NCBI RefSeq assembly: GCF_004349245.1
Contig: NZ_SMLC01000016.1
Span: 1 to 64,000 of the forward strand
From: Actinomadura sp. 6K520
Lineage (GTDB): Bacteria > Actinomycetota > Actinomycetes > Streptosporangiales > Streptosporangiaceae
Direction of reading: 5' to 3'
DNA: 64,000 nt
In this document: piece after piece, positions 32,416 to 40,700 of the stretch
Layout: each line of letters opens with the position of its first letter
Position numbering within the stretch: the first letter of the stretch is position 1
The notes under the pieces: model-generated
What the model saw: the letters and a program-made list of their open reading frames with translations, nothing else
Database searches by the model: none
Told to the model about the DNA's origin: nothing
Program-made: the position numbers and the translations under genes

Positions 32416-33472
32416 CCAGCGCCGCCTGCTGGGCGGCGATCGCCTCCGCGGCCTGCGCCACGATGCTCCCGATCAGCTCGCCGCAGGTCGGGAGGTCGTC
32501 GATGACGCCGACGACCTGGCCGGACGCCATCACCCCGAGGTCGGGACGGCCGTCCACCATGGCCGCCTTCAGCAGCATCGGCGTGTTCGCGGCCATGAGC
32601 ACCTGCGACCACGACAGGTCCTTGCCGTGCTTCATCGTCCTGCCGTCGGCGATCATCTCCCGCCACGACATGCCGGACAGCTTCTTGAACCGGGCGCCGT
32701 TGCGCAGCGCCCGGACGAGCCCGCCGACCCGGCTTGAGCCCTCCAGGGCGTCGACCAGCTCGCTGCGCAGCACCCGGTGCGGCATCCCGTCGACCTGGCG
32801 GGTCACCACCGTCTCCCCGGTCCGGAGGTACACCTGCTTGACCGCGTCCGGGACGGAGCTGTCGGACGTCAGCAGGAACCGGGTGCCCATCGCGACGCCC
32901 GCCGCGCCGTAGGCGAGGGCCGCGGCGAGGCCGCGCCCGTCGAAGAAGCCCCCGGCGGCGATCACCGGGATGTCCACCGCGTCCACGACCTGCGGCAGCA
33001 GCAGCGTCGTCGCGACGGGACCGGTGTGCCCGCCACCCTCGCCGCCCTGCACGAGGACGGCGTCGGCGCCCCAGCCCGCGACCTTCTCCGCGTGCCGCCG
33101 CGCGCCGACCGACGGGATCACCACCAGGCCGGCGTCCTTCAGCTTGGCGATCAGCTCCCGCTTCGGCGCGAGCGCGAACGAGGCGACCCGGACGCCCTCC
33201 TTGATCAGGAGGTCGATGCGGTCGCCCGCGTCGCCGGCGTCGGCGCGCAGGTTGACGCCGAACGGCGCGTCCGTGCGGTCCTTGACCTCCTGGATCGCGC
33301 CGGCGAGCTGGTCGAGCGTCATCGTCGCCGACGCCAGGATGCCGAGGCCGCCCGCGTTCGCGACGGCGGTGACCAGCCGCGGGCCGGCCACCCAGCCCAT
33401 CCCCGTCTGGACGACCGGGTGCCGGACGCCCGTCAGCCGCGTCAGCGCCGTGTCGAGCACCTGCTCGCTCAT
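32381..33472 (-). CDS. ipdC: Nitronate monooxygenase-family flavoprotein, IpdC-like
   Basis: ATG 33472 overlaps the ipdB stop (ATGA). The 363-residue TIM-barrel flavoprotein has VRHPVVQTGMGWVAGPRLV near the N-terminus, VQGGEGGGHTGPVATTLLLP with the family His, and GGFFDGRGLAAALAYGA plus MGTRFLLT at the FMN phosphate site. In mycobacteria IpdC is a KstR2-regulated oxidoreductase of HIP-CoA catabolism that acts before ring C and D opening. It is last in the echA20-ipdA-ipdB-ipdC operon and its 3' end overlaps the convergent acyl-CoA dehydrogenase gene. Confidence 0.88.
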   Translation of the reverse strand: MSEQVLDTALTRLTGVRHPVVQTGMGWVAGPRLVTAVANAGGLGILASATMTLDQLAGAIQEVKDRTDAPFGVNLRADAGDAGDRIDLLIKEGVRVASFALAPKRELIAKLKDAGLVVIPSVGARRHAEKVAGWGADAVLVQGGEGGGHTGPVATTLLLPQVVDAVDIPVIAAGGFFDGRGLAAALAYGAAGVAMGTRFLLTSDSSVPDAVKQVYLRTGETVVTRQVDGMPHRVLRSELVDALEGSSRVGGLVRALRNGARFKKLSGMSWREMIADGRTMKHGKDLSWSQVLMAANTPMLLKAAMVDGRPDLGVMASGQVVGVIDDLPTCGELIGSIVAQAAEAIAAQQAALVSPRPPGGGGR

Positions 33473-34224
33473 GCCGGGACTTCCCTCTCCCTCAGGCCCC
33501 TGGGGTCGAGTACCTCGCGCATGACCCGCAGTTCCTCGTCGTCCGGGAGCCGCGTCTCCGGTACCTCGTCCGGTACGACCAGCTCGAAGCCCGTGGCGGC
33601 CACCACGTCCTCGACGCGGACACCCGGGTGCACCGAGCGGAGCCGCATCCGCCTGTCCGGGGTGTCGAAGTCGAGCACCGCGAGGTTGCTGACCACGGCG
33701 CGGATCTCGTGGGCGCCCCGGTCCCAGCCGATCCCGCTCACCATGTCGACCTTCTCGGTGAACACCCGGGTGGAGTGCTTCGGCACCCAGTAGCTCGTCG
33801 TGTTCAGCAGCGTGTTGCCGGGTCCGCCGCGCACGCCGAGGAGTTGCCGTGCCGGGCGCTCCCAGTCGCCGATGCAGGAGATGTTGGTGTTGCCGTGGGC
33901 GTCGATCTGGCTCGGGCCCATCACCACGTGGCGCCGCCCGTTCAGGACGAGCCACAGGTGGTCGCGGAACGGCAGCCAGCCCTCCGCCGTCGCCGCCGGC
34001 CTGCCGAGCGGGACGGGCTCGGCGCTCAGCGCGGGGCCGCCGTCGGTGGTCAGCAGATCGGGCTCGAACGTCGCCCGGGCCAGTCGCGACCCCAGCATCG
34101 GCACGAACCCCGCGACCGCCGCCGCGACGATCTCGCCGTCGCCCCGGAACAGGTCCGCGCACGCGGCCGCGCAGACCTCGGCGCGTGTGACGGTGCCTTC
34201 TGCGGTGTTCGGGACGGTGCTCAT
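33469..34224 (-). CDS. ipdB: IpdB-like subunit of ring C hydrolase (CoA-transferase family)
   Basis: ATG 34224 overlaps the ipdA stop (ATGA). The 251-residue product matches the beta subunit of class I CoA-transferases: AEVCAAACADLFRGDGEIV, GPSQIDAHGNTNISCIGDW, GGPGNTLLNTTSYW and the terminal LRSVHPGVRVEDVVAATGF. IpdAB of M. tuberculosis has this fold but works as a hydrolase that opens the last steroid ring (COCHEA-CoA). Length (250 residues in M. tuberculosis) and gene order support that role over CoA transfer. It should form a heteromer with the neighbouring IpdA. Confidence 0.9.
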   Translation of the reverse strand: MSTVPNTAEGTVTRAEVCAAACADLFRGDGEIVAAAVAGFVPMLGSRLARATFEPDLLTTDGGPALSAEPVPLGRPAATAEGWLPFRDHLWLVLNGRRHVVMGPSQIDAHGNTNISCIGDWERPARQLLGVRGGPGNTLLNTTSYWVPKHSTRVFTEKVDMVSGIGWDRGAHEIRAVVSNLAVLDFDTPDRRMRLRSVHPGVRVEDVVAATGFELVVPDEVPETRLPDDEELRVMREVLDPRGLREREVPA

Positions 34225-35084
34225 CGGGATTCCTCCTGCCAGGCCCGGACGGCGTCCTGGTAGGCGGCCTCGTCGCCCGACAGGAAGCGGTCGTGGAACG
34301 CGGCCCACTTGTCCGGGTCCGCCGCCGACTGCGCGTAGAGCCTCTGGAACGCCTCGTCGCGCCCGAAGTCGGGCGCGCAGTCGGTGAAGTGCGCGCCGTT
34401 CGGCGTCTCCACCACGCCCGCCACGTGCGCCCGGCTGATCAGCAGGGACTGCAGCGGACCCTCCTTGGCGAAGTCGGCGGTGTCGACCAGGCGTTCGCAC
34501 GACACGTACGTCCGGTCGGCCGCCTTGGCGAACAGGTCGTCCATGTAGGGGTCGGGGCCGAGGTACTGGGCGTTGCCGCGGGAGTCTGCGCGGTTCATGT
34601 GGACGAGCGCCACGTCCATGGTCAGGGCCGGGACGGCGACGAGCTCCCGGCCGTCCTCGTACGGCGACCGGACCGTCTTCAGCTCCGGGTTGACCCGCAG
34701 TACGTCCGAGCCGAGCCCGGCGGGGGTGGGCAGGAACGGGAGGCGGTGCGCCGCCGCGTACAGCCCGAACATGAACATGCCCTCGTCGTACTCGGTCAGC
34801 TCGATCGAACCGGTCTGCCGCGCGTTCCGGAAGTGCGGTTCCAGCGGGACCGAGTCCATGGTCACGAAAGCGGTGATCAGGCGCCGGACCTTGCCCGCCG
34901 CGCACAGCAGCCCCACGTCCGGCCCCCCGTAGGCCACCACCGTGAGGTCGGTGACGGGGGTGCGGAGGATCGCCCGGACGAGCGCCATCGGCTTGCGCCG
35001 CGAGCCCCAGCCGCCGATCCCGAGGGTCATGCCGCTCTCCAGCGACCCGGCGACCTCCTCGGCGGAGAGCACCTTGGAACTCAT
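34221..35084 (-). CDS. ipdA: IpdA-like subunit of ring C hydrolase (CoA-transferase family)
   Basis: ATG 35084 overlaps the echA20 stop (ATGA). The 287-residue protein has the class I CoA-transferase alpha-type start LESGMTLGIGGWGSRRKPMA and VVAYGGPDVGLLCAAGKVRR. Acidic residues in the segment SIELTEYDEGMF (Glu95, Glu98, Glu101) include the probable equivalent of the catalytic Glu105 of mycobacterial IpdA. With IpdB it should hydrolyse the carbon-carbon bond that opens steroid ring C. Tight coupling with both neighbours indicates one mRNA from the KstR2-like operator at 35841. Confidence 0.9.
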   Translation of the reverse strand: MSSKVLSAEEVAGSLESGMTLGIGGWGSRRKPMALVRAILRTPVTDLTVVAYGGPDVGLLCAAGKVRRLITAFVTMDSVPLEPHFRNARQTGSIELTEYDEGMFMFGLYAAAHRLPFLPTPAGLGSDVLRVNPELKTVRSPYEDGRELVAVPALTMDVALVHMNRADSRGNAQYLGPDPYMDDLFAKAADRTYVSCERLVDTADFAKEGPLQSLLISRAHVAGVVETPNGAHFTDCAPDFGRDEAFQRLYAQSAADPDKWAAFHDRFLSGDEAAYQDAVRAWQEESR

Positions 35085-35827
35085 TCGGCCCCCTTGGCGA
35101 CGAAGGCGTCGCGGTGCTCGTCCCCGGCGCCGGTGAGGTTCAGCTCGAACGTGAAGCCCTGCTCGTAGCGGTAGCTGCGCTTGACGTCGATCGGGTCGAT
35201 CCCGTTCAGCGACTCCTTGGCGCGCCGGATGACGTACCGGTCCTTGGCGGCGATGCCCCCGGCGACCTCCATGGCCTTGGCGCGCAGCTCGTCCGGCGGG
35301 ACGACCTCCAGGACCGAGCCGTGGCGATGCAGCTCGCCGGCCGTGACGTTGCGGCACGTGTAGACCATCGCGCGCATCAGGTGCTGCGGGACGAGCCGCG
35401 CCAGATGGGTCGCGGCGCCGAGCGCGCCCCGGTCCACCTCCGGAAGGCCGAAGTAGGCGTCCTGGGAGGCGATCACGATGTCGGCGTTGCCCACGAGGCC
35501 GACCCCGCCGCCGAGGCAGAAGCCGTGCACGGCGGCCACGACCGGGACCTCGCAGTCGTAGACGGCGGCGAACGCCGCGTAGCAGCCGCGGTTGGCCCCC
35601 ACCAGGGCGGCGTGGCCCTCGGTGCTCTGCATCTCCTTGATGTCGACGCCCGCGTTGAAGCCCCGGCCCTCGGCGCGGAGCACGACCGCGCCGACCCCCG
35701 GGTCGCGGCCCGCCGCCAGCAGCGCGTCGGCCAGCTCGTACCAGCCGGCGACGGTCAGCGCGTTGACCGGCGGCGCGTCCACGACGATCTCGGCGACCCC
35801 GTCCAGGGTCGTGGTGGAGACTCCCAT
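35081..35827 (-). CDS. echA20: Enoyl-CoA hydratase family, EchA20-like ring D hydrolase
   Basis: ATG 35827 has GGAAAGG six bases upstream. The 248-residue crotonase-fold protein shows APPVNALTVAGWYEL, GRGFNAGVDIKEMQ (oxyanion loop), HGFCLGGGVGLVGNADIVIA and FGLPEVDRGALGAATH. In mycobacteria EchA20 (247 residues) hydrolyses ring D of the HIP-CoA-derived diketone. It is the first gene of a four-gene operon in which every junction is an ATGA overlap. The operator for KstR2 lies 14 bases upstream and is shared with the divergent SDR gene. Confidence 0.9.
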   Translation of the reverse strand: MGVSTTTLDGVAEIVVDAPPVNALTVAGWYELADALLAAGRDPGVGAVVLRAEGRGFNAGVDIKEMQSTEGHAALVGANRGCYAAFAAVYDCEVPVVAAVHGFCLGGGVGLVGNADIVIASQDAYFGLPEVDRGALGAATHLARLVPQHLMRAMVYTCRNVTAGELHRHGSVLEVVPPDELRAKAMEVAGGIAAKDRYVIRRAKESLNGIDPIDVKRSYRYEQGFTFELNLTGAGDEHRDAFVAKGAE

Positions 35828-35840
35828 GCGCTACCTTTCC

Positions 35841-35854
35841 ACCAAACATTTGTT
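35841..35854. promoter_or_regulatory. KstR2-like operator between echA20 operon and SDR genes
   Basis: ACCAAACATTTGTT is an inverted repeat (A-x-CAAA / TTTG-x-T) that fits the KstR2 box AnCAAGnnCTTGnT apart from the inner G/C pair. The 16-base sequence including the next two bases differs from the 21391-21406 site by one base. It lies between divergent starts at 35827 and 35894, so one site can control both units. Confidence 0.78.
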
Positions 35855-35893
35855 AGAACAGAAGGTAGCAGAGGCGCACGGAGGAGGCGGGGC

Positions 35894-36658
35894 ATGTCCC
35901 TGACGCTCGATCTGGGCGGCAAGACCGCCGTGGTGACCGGCGGCGTGCGCGGTGTCGGTGCCGGCATCTCCCGCGCCTTCCTGGAGGCGGGCGCCGACGT
36001 CGTCGCCGTCGCCCGGCGCGAGCCGGAGTCGCTTCCCGAGGCGGGCGGGCGGACGGCGCGGTTCGTCTCGCTCGACGCCCGCGACCCGGACGCCGCGCAG
36101 GCGTTCGCCGACGGCCTCGACCACGTCGACGTGCTGGTCAACAACGCGGGCGGCGCCCCGTTCCTGCCGCTCGCCGACGGCGAGCTGCGCACCCACCTGA
36201 AGATCATCGAACTGAACCTGGTCTCGGCGCTGATCATGGCGCGGGCGCTGCGGCCGCGGCTGCTGGCGGGCGGCGGCGGCTCGATCGTCAACATCGGCAG
36301 CGTGAGCGGGGAGCGGCCGTCGCCCGGAACCGCCGCCTACGGCGCCGCGAAGGCCGGCCTGCACAACCTCACCCGGTCGCTGGCCGTCGAGTGGGCGCCG
36401 CACATCCGGGTCAACTCGCTGACGCTCGGCATGGTCCGCACGGAGCAGGCGCACCTGCACTACGGGGACGAGGAGGGCATCGCGGCCGTGGCGGGCACCG
36501 TCCCGCTCGGGCGCCTCGCCGACCCGTACGACGTCGGCGCCGCCTGCGTGTTCCTCGCCTCCGACCTCGCGTCCTACGTGACCGGGTCGTCGCTGCTGCT
36601 GCACGGCGGGGGAGAGCGCCCCGCCTTCCTCGACGCCGCCAACGTCAACCGGCCGTGA
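35894..36658 (+). CDS. Short-chain dehydrogenase, Rv3549c-like
   Basis: ATG 35894 follows GGAGGAGG. The 254-residue SDR has an unusual cofactor loop TGGVRGVGAGIS, the VNNAGG strand, catalytic Ser in NIGSVSG and Tyr-Lys in YGAAKAG. The late segment FLASDLASYVTGSSLLLHGG is typical. In M. tuberculosis Rv3549c occupies this place, divergent from echA20 in the KstR2 regulon. Its precise step is unsettled but lies in catabolism of ring C/D products. A second SDR gene follows 34 bases downstream. Confidence 0.88.
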   Translation: MSLTLDLGGKTAVVTGGVRGVGAGISRAFLEAGADVVAVARREPESLPEAGGRTARFVSLDARDPDAAQAFADGLDHVDVLVNNAGGAPFLPLADGELRTHLKIIELNLVSALIMARALRPRLLAGGGGSIVNIGSVSGERPSPGTAAYGAAKAGLHNLTRSLAVEWAPHIRVNSLTLGMVRTEQAHLHYGDEEGIAAVAGTVPLGRLADPYDVGAACVFLASDLASYVTGSSLLLHGGGERPAFLDAANVNRP

Positions 36659-36692
36659 GCCCTCACCGAGCCCGAGCACAGAAGGAGTCGCG

Positions 36693-37601
36693 ATGATCTG
36701 CAAGGACCGGGTGGTCGCCGTCACCGGAGCCGGGCGCGGGCTCGGCCGCGCGCACGCCCTGGAGTTCGCCCGGCAGGGCGCCCTCGTCGTCGTCAACGAC
36801 CTGGGCGTCGCGCGGGACGGCACCGGCGGCGCCGCGGAGGGACCCGCGCAGGACGTCGTCCGGGAGATCGAGGCGCTCGGCGGGCGGGCCGTGGCCAGCA
36901 CCGACGACATCGCCACCGACGCCGGCGCCGCCGCGCTGATCGAGACGGCGACCGGCGCCTTCGGGCGGCTCGACACGCTCGTCAGCAACGCTGGCTTCCT
37001 GCGGGACCGCATGCTGGTCAACCTGGGCGAGGACGAATGGGACGCCGTCATGCGCGTCCACCTCAAGGGGCACTTCCTGCCGCTCAAGCACGCCGGCCGT
37101 CACTGGCGCGCGGAGGCCAAGGCGGGCCGCCAGGTGGACGCGCGTGTGATCAACACGTCCTCGGGCGCCGGGCTGCTCGGCAGCGTCGGGCAGGGCAACT
37201 ACTCCGCCGCCAAGGCCGGGATCGTCGGGCTCACGCTCGTCGCGTCCGCCGAGCTCGGCCGGTACGGGGTCACGGTCAACGCGATCGCGCCCGCCGCCCG
37301 CACCCGGATGACCGAGGAGGTCTTCGCGCAGACGATGGCGGCCCCCGCCGAGGGCGAGTTCGACGCCATGGCACCGGAGAACGTCTCCCCGCTCGTGGTC
37401 TGGCTCGGCTCCGCCGGGTCGCGGGACGTGACCGGGCGGGTCTTCGAGGCCGAGGGCGGCAGGATCTGCGTGATGGACGCCTTCCGGCACGGCCCCGCGG
37501 CCGACAAGGGCGCGCGGTGGGACCCCGCCGAGGTCGGCGACGTCGTCCGGGACCTGCTGGCGAAGGCGCCCGCCCCCGAGCCCGTCTACGGCGCGGGCTG
37601 A
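36693..37601 (+). CDS. Short-chain dehydrogenase, Rv3548c-like (MFE-2-type SDR)
   Basis: The ATG at 36693 follows AAGGAG. The 302-residue product has TGAGRGLGRAHALEFARQGA, VVVNDLGVARDGTG, SNAGFLRDRMLVNLGEDEWD, catalytic Ser in NTSSGAG and Tyr-Lys in YSAAKAG. The insert LGVARDGTG and length near 300 residues are features of the 3-hydroxyacyl-CoA dehydrogenase domain of peroxisomal multifunctional enzyme type 2 and of mycobacterial Rv3548c (304 residues). It probably oxidises a 3-hydroxyacyl-CoA in the terminal breakdown of the ring product. Co-transcribed with the preceding SDR. Confidence 0.88.
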   Translation: MICKDRVVAVTGAGRGLGRAHALEFARQGALVVVNDLGVARDGTGGAAEGPAQDVVREIEALGGRAVASTDDIATDAGAAALIETATGAFGRLDTLVSNAGFLRDRMLVNLGEDEWDAVMRVHLKGHFLPLKHAGRHWRAEAKAGRQVDARVINTSSGAGLLGSVGQGNYSAAKAGIVGLTLVASAELGRYGVTVNAIAPAARTRMTEEVFAQTMAAPAEGEFDAMAPENVSPLVVWLGSAGSRDVTGRVFEAEGGRICVMDAFRHGPAADKGARWDPAEVGDVVRDLLAKAPAPEPVYGAG

Positions 37602-37739
37602 CCGCCGGGCGGGCGGCGGAATGGCGTCCGGGACAGCGGCGTTCTAACCGGTGCCGCCGAAAACGGATCGCCCTCCGCGGGGCGTTCCGGCTACGGTGCG
37701 AAGGTTCGTGGGGTGCGCGGAGCCGAGGGCCTGGAACCC

Positions 37740-37745
37740 TATCCT
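37740..37745 (+). promoter_or_regulatory. -10 element of a leaderless hrpA-type gene
   Basis: TATCCT ends six bases before the ATG at 37751 and no ribosome binding site is present. A matching -35 element is not obvious. Confidence 0.45.
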
Positions 37746-37750
37746 TGTCG

Positions 37751-40700
37751 ATGCCTATGGGGACGCCTGTGACACCGCCGCTCGCCGATCTGCGCGCGCG
37801 CCTGCCGGAGCTGATGCTGCGCGACCAGCACCGGCTGCGCCGCCGTGTCGAGGGCGTGCGGAAGATGCGCGACGCCGGGCGGCGGGCCCGGGTCGCCGCG
37901 GAGATCGCCGCCGACGTCGAGGCCGCCGAGCGGCGGGTCGAGCGGCGGCGGCTCGCCGTGCCCGCGATCACCTACCCCGAGCAGCTGCCTGTCTCGCGGA
38001 AGAAGGACGACATCCTCGCCGCGATCCGCGACCACCAGGTCGTGATCGTCGCGGGGGAGACCGGCTCCGGCAAGACCACCCAGATCCCTAAGATCTGCCT
38101 TGAGCTGGGCCGGGGCGTGCTCGGCTCGATCGGGCACACGCAGCCGCGCCGGCTGGCCGCCCGCACCGTCGCCGACCGCATCGCCGAGGAGCTCGGCACC
38201 GAGCTCGGCGACGCCGTCGGCTACAAGGTGCGCTTCACGGACCGGTCCAGCGACGACACGCTCGTCAAGCTGATGACGGACGGCATCCTCCTCGCCGAGA
38301 TCCAGGCCGACCGGCTGCTCCGGCAGTACGACACGCTGATCATCGACGAGGCGCACGAGCGCAGCCTGAACATCGACTTCCTGCTCGGCTACCTCAGGGA
38401 GATCCTGCCTAGGCGCCCCGACCTCAAGGTCGTCATCACCTCGGCGACGATCGACCCGGAGCGCTTCTCCGAGCACTTCGGGGCAGCGCCGATCGTGGAG
38501 GTGTCCGGGCGCACGTATCCGGTGGAGGTCCGGTACCGGCCGGTCACCGACCCGGACGACCCGTCCGCCGACCCCGACCGCGACCAGATCCAGGCGATCG
38601 TGGACGCCGTGGACGAGCTGGGCCGCGAGGGCCCCGGCGACGTGCTGGTGTTCCTCAGCGGCGAACGGGAGATCCGCGACACCGCCGACGCGCTGGCCAA
38701 GCACTTCACGCGGACCGGGAACGCCACGGACGTCCTCCCGCTGTACGCGCGGCTCTCCGCGGCCGAGCAGCACCGCGTGTTCCAGCCGCACGGCGGGCGC
38801 CGGGTGGTCCTCGCCACGAACGTCGCCGAGACGTCGCTGACCGTCCCGGGCATCAGGTACGTCGTCGACCCCGGCACCGCCCGCATCTCCCGCTACAGCC
38901 ATCGCCTGAAGGTCCAGCGGCTCCCGATCGAGCCGGTCTCGCAGGCGTCGGCGAACCAGCGCAAGGGGCGCTGCGGGCGCGTGGCCGAGGGCGTGTGCAT
39001 CCGGCTCTACTCCGAGGAGGACTTCGAGTCCCGCCCGGAGTTCACCGACCCGGAGATCCTGCGCACGAACCTCGCGTCGGTCATCCTGCAGATGACCGCG
39101 CTCGGCCTCGGCGACATCGCCGCGTTCCCGTTCGTCGAACCGCCGGACCGCCGCAACGTCAAGGCGGGCGTCGACCTCCTCCACGAGCTGGGCGCGATCG
39201 ACCCGGCCGAGAAGGACCCGCGCAAGCGCCTCACCCCGCTCGGCCGCCGCCTCGCCCAGCTGCCCATCGACCCGCGGCTGGCCCGCATGGTGCTGGAGGC
39301 CGACCGGAACGGCTGCGTCCGCGAGGTCCTGGTCATCGCGGCGGCGCTGTCGATCCAGGACCCGCGGGAACGTCCCGCCGAGCACCAGCAGGCGGCCGAC
39401 GACCGCCACCGCCGGTTCGCCGACCCCACGTCGGACTTCCTCGCGTACCTGAACCTGTGGAACTACCTGCGCGAGCGGCAGCGGGAGCTGTCGGGCAGCG
39501 CGTTCCGCCGCATGTGCAAGAGCGAGTTCCTGCACTTCCTGCGCATCCGCGAATGGCAGGACCTGCACGGCCAGCTCAAACAGGTCGCCAAGTCCCTCGG
39601 GGTCACGCTCAACACCGCCGACGCCCCGCCCGACCGCATCCACATTTCGCTGCTCGCGGGCCTTCTGTCGCACGTCGGGCTCGCCGACACCGACAAGAAG
39701 GACGGCAGGCAGGAGGGCAAGAAGGACGGGCGGCGCCGCGGCCAGGAGTACCTCGGCGCCCGCGGCGCGAAGTTCGCCGTGTTCCCCGGGTCGGCGCTGT
39801 TCCGGAAGCCGCCGCGCTGGGTGATGTCGGCGGAGCTGGTGGAGACGTCCCGCCTCTGGGGGCGCGTGAACGCCAGGATCGAGCCCGAGTGGATCGAGCC
39901 GCTCGCACAGCACCTGGTGAAGCGCAACTACAGCGAGCCGCACTGGTCGAAGAAGCAGGCCGCGGTCATGGCGCGCGAGAAGGTCACCCTCTACGGGGTG
40001 CCGATCGTCGCCGACCGCCGGGTCAACTACGGGAGCATCGACCCCGCGCTGTCCCGCGAGCTGTTCATCCGGCACGCCCTCGTCGAAGGCGACTGGGAGA
40101 CCCACCACCGGTTCTTCCACGACAACCGCGCGCTGCTGGACGAGGTGGAGGAGCTGGAGCACCGCGCCCGGCGCCGCGACATCCTCGTCGACGACGAGAC
40201 CCTCTTCGACTTCTACGACGAGCGCGTCCCCGAGGACGTCGTGTCCGGGCGGCACTTCGACGCCTGGTGGAAGAAGGCCCGGCACTCGGACCCCGACCTG
40301 CTCGGGTTCGAGAAGTCGATGCTCATGAACGAGGCCGCGGGCGACGTCAGCGAGGCCGACTACCCGGACGTGTGGAAGCAGGGCGCGCTGCGCCTGCGCC
40401 TCACCTACCAGTTCGAGCCCGGGGCCGACGCCGACGGCGTGACGGTGCACATTCCCGTCCAGGTGCTGAACCAGGTCCGCCCGGACGGCTTCGACTGGCA
40501 GGTCCCGGGACTGCGCGCCGAGCTGGTCACCGAGCTGATCCGGTCGCTGCCCAAGCAGCTGCGCGTCAACTTCGTCCCGGCGCCCGACTACGCCCGCAAG
40601 ATCCTCGACCGCGTCGCCCCGCGCACCGAGCCGCTCCTGGACGCCCTGGAACGCGAGCTGACCGCGATGACGAGCGTGCCCGTCGCGCGGGAGGCGTGGG

